Shown here: positions 53,598 to 62,902 of the stretch, piece by piece
Layout: every line of letters starts with the position of its first letter
How positions within the stretch are numbered: the stretch's first letter is position 1
Assembly: GCA_963665975.1 (NCBI GenBank)
Contig: OY762508.1
Location: 3,410,001 to 3,474,000 of the forward strand
DNA from: G963665975 sp963665975
Lineage (GTDB): Bacteria; Bacteroidota; Rhodothermia; Rhodothermales; Bin80
Direction: 5' to 3'
DNA: 64,000 nt
The notes under the pieces: model-generated
Told to the model about the DNA's origin: nothing
Databases searched by the model: none
The model's input: the letters and a program-made list of their open reading frames with translations, nothing else
Translations under genes and position numbers: made by a program

Positions 53598-55082
53598 TCA
53601 CGAAGCGGCGGCCTCAGCGCGCGCGATGGCGACCGGTATGCCCTCTTGCATCATTAGACCTAGATATTTGGCCACCGCGTCGGCAAATCCCGGGAGACTC
53701 GCCAGGTCCGCGCCCCACAAGGAGGAATCCTTGCAAATCCGTTCTGCAATAAGCTCATCACCAGCAGCCCACCACGCCATGAAATCCCGCGCACGTGTGT
53801 CATTGATAGGATAGCGGACACCCTCGAATTCTCCATACACCATGCCGCTTTCATCCGTGAGCCCTCGCATGAAGAGCAAGTAGCCTGCAAACCCGGCGGC
53901 CATCCGATGCGGAACGCGGCCATACAGGGCATAATACCGCAACAGGGAAGGAATCACGCGAACCCGCATCTTGCTCGTTCCATGGAGTGTAATATCAATC
54001 AAGTGGTGCTGTAGGTATGGGTTGCGCCAACGCGTCAGGACCTCGTCTATGTAGGGTGGTACCGTTTCAGGATCGACCTCCAGCGTTGGGCCGATTTCCC
54101 TGCGCAGCAGGTTCTCGATGTAGCCGCCGTAGAGTGGGTGCGTCATATTGCCAAGGACTGTATCGTTGCCCATCAGAAAGCCGGCAGGCACGCTGAGTGT
54201 ATGCCCGCCGTTCAGAATGCGAATCTTCCGAATTCTATAAGGAGCGATGTCTGGCGTAACGATAATGCCGGGATCTGCACGGCTGAATGCCAATCGGTCA
54301 GCAAGCTCAGCGTCACCCTCAATGGCCCACAAACGATACTCTTCAGCTACCGTGAGCAATGCGTCCCGATATCCGACCTCGCTCTCGAACGCCTCGCATT
54401 CCTTTGACGGCGGCAAGCCCGGGACGATACGATCCACTAGCGTATTGCAGAATGTGTTGGCCTCCTGGACCCAACGCACAAACGTGTGATCCAAATCCCA
54501 CGCTGTGGCTACCTGACAGACTAGGCGCCGCAACATGTCGCCATTTGCTTCCAGGAGTTCGCACGGGAGTATTATCAACCCCGCGGTGGGATCGTAGTCG
54601 AATGCCCGTGCGCGTTCATACAAGATGGCCGTCAGCTTCCCGGGAAACGACCGGGGCGGGTTGGCGTCGAGGCGGTCGTCCTCGTCAAAGGTCAGGCCGA
54701 CCTCCGTGGTATTGGAGATGATGACTTCCAGATCACGGGAGCTTGCACAGGCCAGGATGTCGGGCCAGGAATGGGCGGCGGAAAGGCTCCTACTAACGGC
54801 GGAAAGTACCTCGTGCGTTTCGCGGGGCGCGCCGTCCTGCAGGCCTCGCACCCAGAGCGTGTAGAGTCCGTCCTGTTCGCGGAGCGTGTCGGCCCGCTGG
54901 CGCCCGGTCGACTGCACGGCAACGATTCGCCCATTGAAGAGACCCTGCCTGTTGGCCCGGTCAATAAAAAAGTCGGCAAATGCTCGCAGCAAGCGCCCCG
55001 TGCCGAATTGCAAGACTTTTTCAGGCAAGGAGTCAGACACCGGTCCGACAACAACCCGGGTAAGCAGAGGTCTATTTTTCAT
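53598..55082 (-). CDS. uxaB: Tagaturonate reductase (altronate oxidoreductase)
   Basis: A 494-residue member of the long-chain mannitol dehydrogenase/UxaB family, which reduces D-tagaturonate to D-altronate with NADH. The N-terminal nucleotide part reads VLQFGTGRLLRAFADFFIDRAN, and the family signature is IISNTTEVGLTFDEDDR. The catalytic Lys region is in NGGHTLSVPAGFLMG (the Lys-xxx-Asn-xx-His area is partly diverged). It is the last catabolic gene of the minus-strand uronate operon, following dctM by 43 bp. Confidence 0.9.
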   Translation of the reverse strand: MKNRPLLTRVVVGPVSDSLPEKVLQFGTGRLLRAFADFFIDRANRQGLFNGRIVAVQSTGRQRADTLREQDGLYTLWVRGLQDGAPRETHEVLSAVSRSLSAAHSWPDILACASSRDLEVIISNTTEVGLTFDEDDRLDANPPRSFPGKLTAILYERARAFDYDPTAGLIILPCELLEANGDMLRRLVCQVATAWDLDHTFVRWVQEANTFCNTLVDRIVPGLPPSKECEAFESEVGYRDALLTVAEEYRLWAIEGDAELADRLAFSRADPGIIVTPDIAPYRIRKIRILNGGHTLSVPAGFLMGNDTVLGNMTHPLYGGYIENLLRREIGPTLEVDPETVPPYIDEVLTRWRNPYLQHHLIDITLHGTSKMRVRVIPSLLRYYALYGRVPHRMAAGFAGYLLFMRGLTDESGMVYGEFEGVRYPINDTRARDFMAWWAAGDELIAERICKDSSLWGADLASLPGFADAVAKYLGLMMQEGIPVAIARAEAAAS

Positions 55083-55125
55083 CTGGGTACGTGGCGGCAG
55101 TATTCTTATTGCACTACCTGCGGGA

Positions 55126-56421
55126 TCAGTCGAGGAATACTTCCGGCAGCCAGAGACTAAGCTCGGGTACGTAGGTTACGATGAGTAGCGCCAGAATCAT
55201 GGTGATGAAAAGTGGCATGAGCGGCTTTACCACGCTCGCAATTGAGGTCTCAGCGACGCCTACGCCGACGAACAGTACGCTGCCGACCGGAGGTGTGCAG
55301 AGCCCGATACACAGGTTGAGCACCATGATGATGCCGAAATGGGTCGGATCTATGCCTAGTTCAATCGCGATGGGAAGGAAGATGGGCGTAAAGATCAATA
55401 CGGCCGGCGTGATATCCATGAAGGTGCCTACCGACAGCAGGATACCGTTAATGATGAGCAGGATGATGATCCCGTTATCGGTTAGTGCGACAAGCGACTC
55501 TGTTAACGCCTGCGGGATGTTCACATACGCCATGATCCATGACATGCCTACCGACGTGCCGACCAGTAGCAGGACGACCGCGGTAGTTGCGGAGGCGTCC
55601 AGGAAGACCTGGGGGAGGTCCTTGAACGTGATTTCGCGGTACAGAAACGCAAGGATGAGGGCGTACAGGACCGCGACGGCCGCGGCTTCGGTGGCAGTGA
55701 AGAAGCCAGCGACAATGCCGCCCATGACGACGATGAGCAGGGTGAGACTTGGCACGGCGTCAATGAAGTGTCGCAGCACCTGCGCAAGCGAACTCCGGGC
55801 GCGATTCGCATATCCACGCCGTACAGCCATGATGCCCGCGACTACCATGAGCATGCCTCCCACAAGGATACCGGGCAGGTAGCCCGCGAGGAACAGCGCT
55901 GCGATGGAGACGCCACCGCTAGCCAGTGAGTACACGATCAGGATGTTGCTCGGAGGGATTAACAGTCCTGTCGTGGCGGACGTAATGTTTACGGCCGCTC
56001 CGTAATCCGCATCATAGCCCTCCCGCTCCATTTGCGGTGCCATGACGCCGCCGACCGCGGAGGCAGCGGCTACCGCCGAGCCCGATATCGCTCCAAAGAG
56101 CATCGACGCCAATATGTTGACATGCGCCAGACCCCCAGGGAGCATGCCGAGTAACGCCTTCGCGAAATCAATCAGTCGCCGGGCGATGCCGCCTCGGTTC
56201 ATGATCTGGCCTGCAAGAATGAAAAAGGGGATAGCCAGAAGTGCAAAACTGTCCAGGCCGGTCGCAATCCGCTGTGCCTCCGTTGTCAAAGCTGGCGTCA
56301 CCGAAATGCTAAGCAGCATCGTGGTCATGGTCGCGAGCCCGATACTGTACGCGATCGGCACTCCGAGTGCGAGAAGCACAACGAAGGAAAATGCCAATAC
56401 AAAGACATCCAGGAGTTCCAT
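55126..56421 (-). CDS. dctM: TRAP transporter large permease (DctM)
   Basis: A 431-residue inner-membrane protein with about twelve hydrophobic segments. Family marks are the PxFILAGQIMNRGGIARRLIDFA region, SGSAVAAASAVGGVMAPQM and the substrate/sodium loop TPPVGSVLFVGVGVA. The start ATG at 56421 overlaps the dctQ stop (TGATG); longer frames upstream run antisense to dctQ. With DctQ and DctP it imports an organic acid driven by sodium, here probably a uronate. Confidence 0.93.
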   Translation of the reverse strand: MELLDVFVLAFSFVVLLALGVPIAYSIGLATMTTMLLSISVTPALTTEAQRIATGLDSFALLAIPFFILAGQIMNRGGIARRLIDFAKALLGMLPGGLAHVNILASMLFGAISGSAVAAASAVGGVMAPQMEREGYDADYGAAVNITSATTGLLIPPSNILIVYSLASGGVSIAALFLAGYLPGILVGGMLMVVAGIMAVRRGYANRARSSLAQVLRHFIDAVPSLTLLIVVMGGIVAGFFTATEAAAVAVLYALILAFLYREITFKDLPQVFLDASATTAVVLLLVGTSVGMSWIMAYVNIPQALTESLVALTDNGIIILLIINGILLSVGTFMDITPAVLIFTPIFLPIAIELGIDPTHFGIIMVLNLCIGLCTPPVGSVLFVGVGVAETSIASVVKPLMPLFITMILALLIVTYVPELSLWLPEVFLD

Positions 56422-56897
56422 CAGCGTCCTCGGGTGCGGAGCGCCTCGGAGATGTCGTAGGCGGCGTAAAACGTGATCAGAAGGCCGCTTATTGGTACGG
56501 CGAGGTAGAGATATCCCAGCGGGATGGCAAGTGCTGCGGATGTCTGGCCCAGATAGAGCATGGTCCATACGAGTCTTCCGCCCCCAACGACCAGTGCGCC
56601 GATGGCGAATGCGACCGTGAAGCCATGGACCACGAGCTTGTGCGCCAATTGTAGTCGTCCCTTCAGCCGGAGCAGATCCATGCTCAAGTGCATGTGCTTG
56701 CCTGCCGCGTAGGCAGCCCCCAGGAGGCCCACCCAGATCATGAGGTAGCGGGCCAACTCTTCTGTGTAGGAACTCGGATTGCGAAGCACGAAGCGCGTAA
56801 AGACCTGCCACAGCACGTCGAGCACGAGCGCCGCCATGATCACGACGAGGGCGATACTGAGTGCCCGGTCGACAACCTGTCTCACGCGATCAATCAT
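56421..56897 (-). CDS. dctQ: TRAP transporter small permease (DctQ)
   Basis: A 158-residue protein with four hydrophobic segments. The conserved second-segment region NPSSYTEELARYLMIWVGLLGAAYA is clear, followed by GKHMHLSMDLL. It overlaps dctP upstream (ATGA) and dctM downstream (TGATG), so the three are translationally coupled. Confidence 0.9.
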   Translation of the reverse strand: MIDRVRQVVDRALSIALVVIMAALVLDVLWQVFTRFVLRNPSSYTEELARYLMIWVGLLGAAYAAGKHMHLSMDLLRLKGRLQLAHKLVVHGFTVAFAIGALVVGGGRLVWTMLYLGQTSAALAIPLGYLYLAVPISGLLITFYAAYDISEALRTRGR

Positions 56898-57880
56898 GGC
56901 TGCAGGCCTGTGTTGCGAATGCGCTGTATGAGGTCGTAGATCTCTGGATCATCGCGGTACGACTCATAGATGGGCGCCACGAGCTCCGCGAACGGCGCCT
57001 TGTCGGGATAGAGGACTTCCACGCCTGCCTCCTGGACGGCGCGCAATGCCTCCGCGCTCGCCTTCTTCCAAAGAATTTTTTGATGTTGGGCCGATTCCCA
57101 GGCTGCTTCACTAAGCCACTCCCGTTCCTGTTCAGACAGGGTTGCCCAGATTATCGTGCTCACAAGAAGTACGTCCGGAATTCCTGTATGCTCATCCAGC
57201 GCGTAGTACTTGCAGACTTCGTAGTGCCGCGAAGTGTAGAAGGAGGGAGGATTATTCTCGGCTCCGTCTACTACGCCTTGCTGCAGGGATGTATACAACT
57301 CTCCCCACGAAATCGGCGTGGCCGATCCTCCGAGCGCATTCACCATGTGCACCTGCGTGGCGCTCTCCAGCGTACGAATTTTGAGCCCCGCAAGGTCATC
57401 CGGGTGGCGAATGGGTCGATCCTTGGTATAGAAGCTGCGGCTGCCGGCATCGTAGTAGGTCAGCCCGCGTAGCCAGTAAGCCTCGCTGGCGAGCAACAGC
57501 TCTTTTCCTATCTCTCCTTCCAGCACCTGGAATCGGTGCGCTTCGTCGCGGAAAACGTAGGGGAGGCTTAGCACCTTATAGGAAGGGGCGAATCCTTCCA
57601 GGACTGCCGCGGCCACCTTTGTCATTCCCAGGCTGCCCAATTGCAGCAGTTCCAGGAGCTGGCGCTCGGTCCCAAGCTGTTGGCTTGGATAGATTTGCAG
57701 TTGCATGGCTCCGCCGCTCTTGGCAGCAAGCCGCTCCTGCATATACACCATCGCCTGGTGGACGGGATGGTTCGTATCGAGACCGTGTCCGAGTTTGATC
57801 GTAGTGGTCTCTTGCCGTGTGGCGCAACCCACAAGCAACATCCCGGCAAGCATTACCTTAGCGGTGCGCAACAACAGCAT
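56894..57880 (-). CDS. dctP: TRAP transporter solute-binding protein (DctP)
   Basis: A 328-residue periplasmic binding protein with a lipobox (MLLVGC), so it is membrane-tethered. Family marks are KLGHGLDTNHPVHQAM at the mature N-terminus, LPYVFRDEAHRFQVLEG, the substrate-binding Arg in GLKIRTLESATQVHMVNALGG and SLQQGVVDGAENNPPSFY. These match the DctP group that binds sugar acids such as uronates. ATG at 57880 is chosen; a GTG directly after the upstream stop (57907) is also in frame. Confidence 0.9.
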   Translation of the reverse strand: MLLLRTAKVMLAGMLLVGCATRQETTTIKLGHGLDTNHPVHQAMVYMQERLAAKSGGAMQLQIYPSQQLGTERQLLELLQLGSLGMTKVAAAVLEGFAPSYKVLSLPYVFRDEAHRFQVLEGEIGKELLLASEAYWLRGLTYYDAGSRSFYTKDRPIRHPDDLAGLKIRTLESATQVHMVNALGGSATPISWGELYTSLQQGVVDGAENNPPSFYTSRHYEVCKYYALDEHTGIPDVLLVSTIIWATLSEQEREWLSEAAWESAQHQKILWKKASAEALRAVQEAGVEVLYPDKAPFAELVAPIYESYRDDPEIYDLIQRIRNTGLQP

Positions 57881-57907
57881 GCTGTTACCATTGGGGGTAT
57901 AACTCAC

Positions 57908-58849
57908 TTACCATTCGTCTTCATATCCTGGGCGAGTTACGATCCGGGCCCAGTCCCGCTCATTTTCGGTGAATGCGCCCAGGCACCACGTAAACATGAA
58001 GTCCACGGCCGCAGGTGCCATGGTGTCGTGGTAGTTTGGCGTCACGTTGATGGCTTGCTCGTCAAAGAGATGGACATAGGTGTTGACGGGCTCGCCGGGC
58101 CTGGCGCAGTTCTGCAAGACGTATGGCGTATCGCCTTTTATCATGGAGGCGCACCGAAAATGGTAAATCTCCTCCTTGGCGTCGGGGCCCAGGCCGTAGG
58201 GCCCGCTGGGCCCGTGAAAATGGGGTGGATAACTGCCGACGCCACCTACATGGGCAACGAACGTGTCCCCAAAGAGCAGGCGGCACGCCTGGACGTTCTG
58301 GTCTACGAGTTTGTACACCGTGCGCCGCGTCATCGGACGCTTGGAGCCGACATCGGCGGCCAGCTCTGTGCCTTCGATGTCGGCATGCCGAACTAGTTGC
58401 ACGGGATAACGGGTGTGGCATTCGATCGCGCGAAATTCGCTGATGTCGCACAGGCCTGCGGCGCAGCTGATCTCCACTTCTGCGCCAAGACCGACATACA
58501 GGATGTCGCCCATGTCGAGCGTATAGGTGTCGCTCCCAACGCGAAGGCGGGCGCTGCCCCGGTTAACATAGAAAACGGCCTCTTCGGTATCGCCAAGTGT
58601 TACGGTGCACGGCGCATAACCGGCTGCGTCCGCCTGCATGGCGATGCGTGCGAGTCGCAGAAAGCGAAACGTCGAATTGTCTCCCGTAATGATTTCGGCA
58701 CGGCTGTTAAGCTCTGGGCGGGCATCGAACAGCTCGACGGTCCTCAGTGCTTCTTCACCGGGAATTACAGCGCGGCCTTCCAGGATCCGTTCCCGGGGTG
58801 ATTTTCGGTCGGCCGTAATAAACGGTCCGATAATGCGTGGTTTGACCAT
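57908..58849 (-). CDS. KduI/IolB family isomerase
   Basis: A 313-residue double-cupin protein of the KduI/IolB superfamily. A metal-binding motif is SYPPHFHGPSGPYGL...EEIYHFR, closest in pattern to IolB (5-deoxyglucuronate isomerase: SYPPHKH...EEIYY). KduI acts on 5-keto-4-deoxyuronate, the ring-opened product of unsaturated uronate. Placement between uxaA and dctP favours a uronate role over inositol, and no other iol gene is seen. Which of the two reactions it performs is unresolved. Confidence 0.8.
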   Translation of the reverse strand: MVKPRIIGPFITADRKSPRERILEGRAVIPGEEALRTVELFDARPELNSRAEIITGDNSTFRFLRLARIAMQADAAGYAPCTVTLGDTEEAVFYVNRGSARLRVGSDTYTLDMGDILYVGLGAEVEISCAAGLCDISEFRAIECHTRYPVQLVRHADIEGTELAADVGSKRPMTRRTVYKLVDQNVQACRLLFGDTFVAHVGGVGSYPPHFHGPSGPYGLGPDAKEEIYHFRCASMIKGDTPYVLQNCARPGEPVNTYVHLFDEQAINVTPNYHDTMAPAAVDFMFTWCLGAFTENERDWARIVTRPGYEDEW

Positions 58850-58962
58850 GGAGATTGCAAGGGCAAGTGAGAATTACGAAACGTAAGACAGGCCGAGGGC
58901 TTCGTCAAGCGGGAGGAGCGCGATCCGCAGAGTAAGGATTAAAGATGACAATGGACACGTGA

Positions 58963-60612
58963 TCACAGCGACACGCCACGTTTCCATGGGATAAAGTCGT
59001 GCTGGCGCAGCCGGCTGGCATTGGTTTGCACCAACCCACTAGCCACCTCGATTACGTAATCCAAGAGCTCTGCACCAACATCCTCCACCGAGGCGTCCCC
59101 GGTTATGATGCCTCCGGCATCCACATCGATAAGGTCAGGCAGGCGCTGCCAGAGGGCAGTGTTGGATGATATTTTCACCACGGAAGCAACGGGATTACCG
59201 GTCGGGGTTCCCATGCCTGTAGAGAACAGGATGATCTGCGCCCCGGCGCCAGCCAGACCGGTCGTCGACTCTACGTCGCCACCCGGTGTGCATAGCAGGT
59301 TGAGGCCAGGCGTATCGGCATACTCCGGATAATCCAGGACTGCCGTAATGGGTGAAGTGCCACCTTTGCGAGCTGCGCCAGCCGATTTCATGGCGTCCGT
59401 CAGCAATCCGTCGCGGATATTGCCGGGAGAAGGATTCATGTCGAAGCCTGATCCTGCCCTTTCCGCTGCCGCGGCGTATGCCTGCATGAGGCTGGCGAAC
59501 CGGGCAGCGGCCTTCCTGGTGACGCACCGGTCAATGAGTGCCTGCTCCACGCCACACAGTTCCGGGAATTCAGCGAGTATCGCGCGACCGCCGAGCGCGA
59601 CGATCAGGTCGGAAGCTCGGCCCATGGCCGGGTTAGCCGACAGCCCCGAAAACCCATCCGAGCCGCCACACTCCAGGCCAATCGCAAGCCGGCTGAGCGG
59701 GGCAGGCTTGCGCCCGACGCGGTTGGCCTCTACAAGTGCCGCAAAAGTGTCCCGGATAGCATGGGTGAGCAGGGAGTGCGCAGAAGCATGACGCTGCTGC
59801 TCGTAGTACAGCACGGGTTTGTCGAAATGCGGATTACGCTGGTGTAGCTCCTCATCCAGCAGCGTTTTCTGAGCATTTTCGCATCCCAGGCTCAGCACGG
59901 TAGCTCCGGCCACATTCGGGTGGTGCAGACAACCGGCGAAGAGACCGCACAGGGTTCTGGCATCCTGGCGCGTGCCCCCGCATCCCAGTGTATGGGTAAG
60001 AAAATGCACTCCGTCAATGTTGGGGAAGATGCGCCGCTCTGCACGTACACCCGCATCCGGTGCCACCTGCCGCCGCAAGGCGTCCGGTGGGACATCCTTC
60101 CGGTGTAGGCGCACCAGGTCCGCAACCTGCTGCCGATACACCGATGGCAGGGCATATCCCAATTCCTGTTCGAAGGCTTCCCGAAGTGCGTCGACGTTTC
60201 GGTTTTCACAAAAGACGAGGGGAATGACGAGCCAATGGTTGGCGGTGCCAACCTGGCCGTCGCTACGGTGATATCCCATGAACGACCGGGAATGCCAGCG
60301 GCTCACGTCCGGGGACTCCCAATGGTAGGGAGCGATGCGGACGCGGTAAGGGGCTGTGTCGTGGACGACGTTACGTGTGGTTAGCAGTGCCCCCTGGGGG
60401 ATGTCTTCAACCGCGCGCCCCACGCGGACGCCGTACATGGTGACCGTGTCACCCGGCGCCAGCGCAACTGCGGCAAACTTGTGCTTGGCGGGGATGGCGT
60501 GCAAGAGGGAAATGGTTCCGTCCTCGTGCGGCACGGCGCACCCCTTGGGTAGCGTGGATAGCGCCACGAGCACGTTGTCGGACGCATGGATGGACAGGAC
60601 GTCCGCAGCCAT
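58963..60612 (-). CDS. uxaA: Altronate dehydratase
   Basis: A 549-residue UxaA-family enzyme that converts D-altronate to 2-keto-3-deoxygluconate with a divalent metal. It has the fused arrangement: an N-terminal SAF domain (about 1-95, with GDTVTMYGVRVGRAVEDI) and the large C-terminal domain, with GYHRSDGQVGTANHWLVIPLVFCENRN, HTLGCGGTRQDA, CGGSDGFSGLSANPA and STGMGTPTGNPVAPV-like ends. It is the first gene of the operon; a separate nucleotidyltransferase gene starts only 11 bp upstream and may share the transcript. Confidence 0.92.
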   Translation of the reverse strand: MAADVLSIHASDNVLVALSTLPKGCAVPHEDGTISLLHAIPAKHKFAAVALAPGDTVTMYGVRVGRAVEDIPQGALLTTRNVVHDTAPYRVRIAPYHWESPDVSRWHSRSFMGYHRSDGQVGTANHWLVIPLVFCENRNVDALREAFEQELGYALPSVYRQQVADLVRLHRKDVPPDALRRQVAPDAGVRAERRIFPNIDGVHFLTHTLGCGGTRQDARTLCGLFAGCLHHPNVAGATVLSLGCENAQKTLLDEELHQRNPHFDKPVLYYEQQRHASAHSLLTHAIRDTFAALVEANRVGRKPAPLSRLAIGLECGGSDGFSGLSANPAMGRASDLIVALGGRAILAEFPELCGVEQALIDRCVTRKAAARFASLMQAYAAAAERAGSGFDMNPSPGNIRDGLLTDAMKSAGAARKGGTSPITAVLDYPEYADTPGLNLLCTPGGDVESTTGLAGAGAQIILFSTGMGTPTGNPVASVVKISSNTALWQRLPDLIDVDAGGIITGDASVEDVGAELLDYVIEVASGLVQTNASRLRQHDFIPWKRGVSL

Positions 60613-60622
60613 CGGAAGTGCG

Positions 60623-61618
60623 TTATTGCACGGTCGAGAAGTCCCCTACGTTTAGCGACGGCGCAGTCTTCACAATGCGCGCATGCGCCCCGACGAAAGA
60701 ATTCTCCAGGACCGCATGGTCAACATGCGCTCCCTCAAACACGATGCTGGTGCGTATGATGGAGGAGGTGATCCGGGCGTCGCGCTCGACGGAGACATCC
60801 GGCCCCAGAATAGAATCGGTGACAACAGCGCCTGGCGCAATGAACACGGGCTCCACCAGGATGCTGTTGGTCACTCCATCGCGGGCCGTCTGCTGCTTCG
60901 AACGCAGGAGATAGCGTGTAGTGTCCATGAGAGCGTCCAGTGTGCCACAGTCGAGCCACGCCGTCACGACGGCTGTTCGGAATTCCAGGCCATCGTTCAG
61001 CATCACATCCAGCGCATCGGTCAAATAGTACTCACCACCCTTGCCACGAATATCTTTTGTAAACAGGTGGTCTATGGCCTGCCGCAGGCGGGACAGATCA
61101 CGGACATAGTAGATGCCAATAAGGGCCTCGTTGGAAATCAACTCCTCGGGTTTCTCGACGAACGCCACGATGCGCGGCCCTTCCCGCACGGCCACGCCAA
61201 AGCGGCTGGGATCCTCTACCTCCTTGACCCAGGCGACGACATCGGCACCCTCCAGCGCCAATCCTGGCATCATCTGGAATACCGTGTCGGCGTATACGAC
61301 GATCCCCTCGCCTTGAAGGTGATCTCCGGTTACGGCAACTGCGTGTGCCGTGCCCAGCGCCTCTTCCTGTACGACGAAATGGGTCTCCATGCCATGGCGT
61401 GTACAGATATCGGTAAGTTTCGTGCGCACATCCAGACCAAAGCCGGGACTCAGTATGAATACGCCTTCGGTAATCGGGTGCGGAAGGACGTCGCGGAACC
61501 CTTCTACGATGCGTTCCACCATGCATGTGCCCGCAACCGACAGTAATGGCTTGGGCGTCACGGACGACTGCGGACGCAGGCGTTTGCCCCGCCCTGCCAT
61601 GGGGATGATGAGTTTCAT
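60623..61618 (-). CDS. Sugar-phosphate nucleotidyltransferase with left-handed helix tail
   Basis: A 331-residue enzyme. The N-terminal activating loop is MKLIIPMAGRGKRLRPQS and the second motif is TPKPLLSVAGTCMVERI. The metal Asp is in VVYADTVFQ and EKPEE follows. A C-terminal left-handed parallel beta-helix (about 235-325, hexapeptide-like) resembles glucose-1-phosphate thymidylyltransferase/GlmU-like proteins. The NTP and sugar cannot be fixed. It lies 12 bp after the RfbC-like gene in the nucleotide-sugar group. Confidence 0.85.
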   Translation of the reverse strand: MKLIIPMAGRGKRLRPQSSVTPKPLLSVAGTCMVERIVEGFRDVLPHPITEGVFILSPGFGLDVRTKLTDICTRHGMETHFVVQEEALGTAHAVAVTGDHLQGEGIVVYADTVFQMMPGLALEGADVVAWVKEVEDPSRFGVAVREGPRIVAFVEKPEELISNEALIGIYYVRDLSRLRQAIDHLFTKDIRGKGGEYYLTDALDVMLNDGLEFRTAVVTAWLDCGTLDALMDTTRYLLRSKQQTARDGVTNSILVEPVFIAPGAVVTDSILGPDVSVERDARITSSIIRTSIVFEGAHVDHAVLENSFVGAHARIVKTAPSLNVGDFSTVQ

Positions 61619-61630
61619 GCCGTCTGCTCG

Positions 61631-62104
61631 TTAGTCCATCACAAAATGATGATTTGTCTGGTCCTCATGGCGAATCTCATCCACGGGTCCGGCCTTGCCC
61701 TCGCCTGCATACAACCGATTTGGGAAATTCAATATCATGGCGTCTTGGTTCCCCGTGTTGCGGTAGGCGTGGACGACGCCAGGCGGCACCGTCACTGCCG
61801 AGGGATTATGCGCGCCCAAATCGATCACCTGCCGGTGGCCACAGGTGGGGGAGTCCGGCCTGTGATCCCAGAGGTACAACCGAACGACGCCGTCAAAGAA
61901 TATGAATAGGTCGGTCTGGTAGCGGTGTTCGTGCGGCCCGCGCGCGATGCCGGGATGCGTGACCGAAAGGTAGCCCATCGCCGGATAGCCTGGCGCCGGG
62001 AGCTCGTCCTTCCGGAACAATTCCGCCAACCAGCCGCGATCATCCGTGAATCTGGTGAGCGACCGGATCGAGCAATCGTCCACAGGCGCATCCTTCCAAT
62101 TCAT
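61631..62104 (-). CDS. RfbC-like sugar nucleotide 3,5-epimerase/isomerase cupin
   Basis: A 157-residue cupin of the dTDP-4-dehydrorhamnose 3,5-epimerase superfamily. The opening RSLTRFTDDRGWLAELFRKDEL and YLSVTHPGIARGPHEHRYQTDLF contain the usual catalytic His region (about His58), and VPPGVVHAYRN follows. It is shorter than RfbC (about 180), so it may be an isomerase of a related branch. Its start overlaps the upstream nucleotidyltransferase stop (ATGA). Confidence 0.8.
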   Translation of the reverse strand: MNWKDAPVDDCSIRSLTRFTDDRGWLAELFRKDELPAPGYPAMGYLSVTHPGIARGPHEHRYQTDLFIFFDGVVRLYLWDHRPDSPTCGHRQVIDLGAHNPSAVTVPPGVVHAYRNTGNQDAMILNFPNRLYAGEGKAGPVDEIRHEDQTNHHFVMD

Positions 62105-62841
62105 GAAGCACCCTCATATACCAGATCGCGGGCCTGTTTGTTGGCCCGATGCCATCCCTCCTGCGTGCCGGCATCACCCCACCAACCCTTCAGGACGCCA
62201 TGGCTCAACTGCCCGCTCCGCACATAGGCCGTGTTCACATCGCTCACCTCGTATTCACCGCGTGCGCTAGGCTGTAAAGCACGAATGTGATCGAAGACCT
62301 GGTGATCATAAAAGTAGATCCCCGTGACGGCATACGAACTCGGAGGAACGGCTGGCTTTTCGATGATTTCGATGATTGTGTTGCCATCAAAGCGGGGAAC
62401 GCCATACTGCGCGGGGTCGGAGACCTCTTTGAGCAGAATGCGGGCGCCGTGTCCCTGCTTGCGGTAGGCCGCCACTTCATCACGGAGGTGGTCGGAGAAG
62501 ATATTGTCACCCAGGATGACCACTATCGGACTTCTACCCGCGAAGTTTTCGCAGAGTCCCAGGGCTTGAGCGATTCCGCCCGGCTGATCCTGCACACGGT
62601 AGGTAAGGTCGAGTCCCCAGCGGTGGCCGCTGCCCAGGAGGGTTACGACATCGCCCATGTGTTCGGGGCTGGTTACTACTGCGATCTGCTTGATGCCCGC
62701 CTCACGCAGCCGATGGAGCGGGTGATAGATCATGGGGTAGCGCCCGACTGGCAGCAGGTGCTTATTGGTCACCTTTGTCAGGGGATACAGGCGGCTGCCC
62801 GTTCCTCCGGCCAGTACGACACCTTTAAGAGGTGCACTCAT
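62101..62841 (-). CDS. Glucose-1-phosphate thymidylyltransferase-like enzyme
   Basis: A 246-residue nucleotidyltransferase of the RmlA type. The NTP loop is GVVLAGGTGSRLYPLTKVTNKHLLPVG (about 6-32), and the sugar and metal motifs are ILGDNIFSD and EYEVSDVNTAYV. It belongs to the short RmlA branch that lacks the C-terminal allosteric part. It probably makes dTDP-glucose for a surface polysaccharide, together with the following cupin and gmd. Confidence 0.87.
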   Translation of the reverse strand: MSAPLKGVVLAGGTGSRLYPLTKVTNKHLLPVGRYPMIYHPLHRLREAGIKQIAVVTSPEHMGDVVTLLGSGHRWGLDLTYRVQDQPGGIAQALGLCENFAGRSPIVVILGDNIFSDHLRDEVAAYRKQGHGARILLKEVSDPAQYGVPRFDGNTIIEIIEKPAVPPSSYAVTGIYFYDHQVFDHIRALQPSARGEYEVSDVNTAYVRSGQLSHGVLKGWWGDAGTQEGWHRANKQARDLVYEGAS

Positions 62842-62902
62842 GGTGTTTGTGAAGCGCGTGAGGAAGCGGTGGGCCGTACGCCAGACAGGGTGGGATGATC
62901 CA

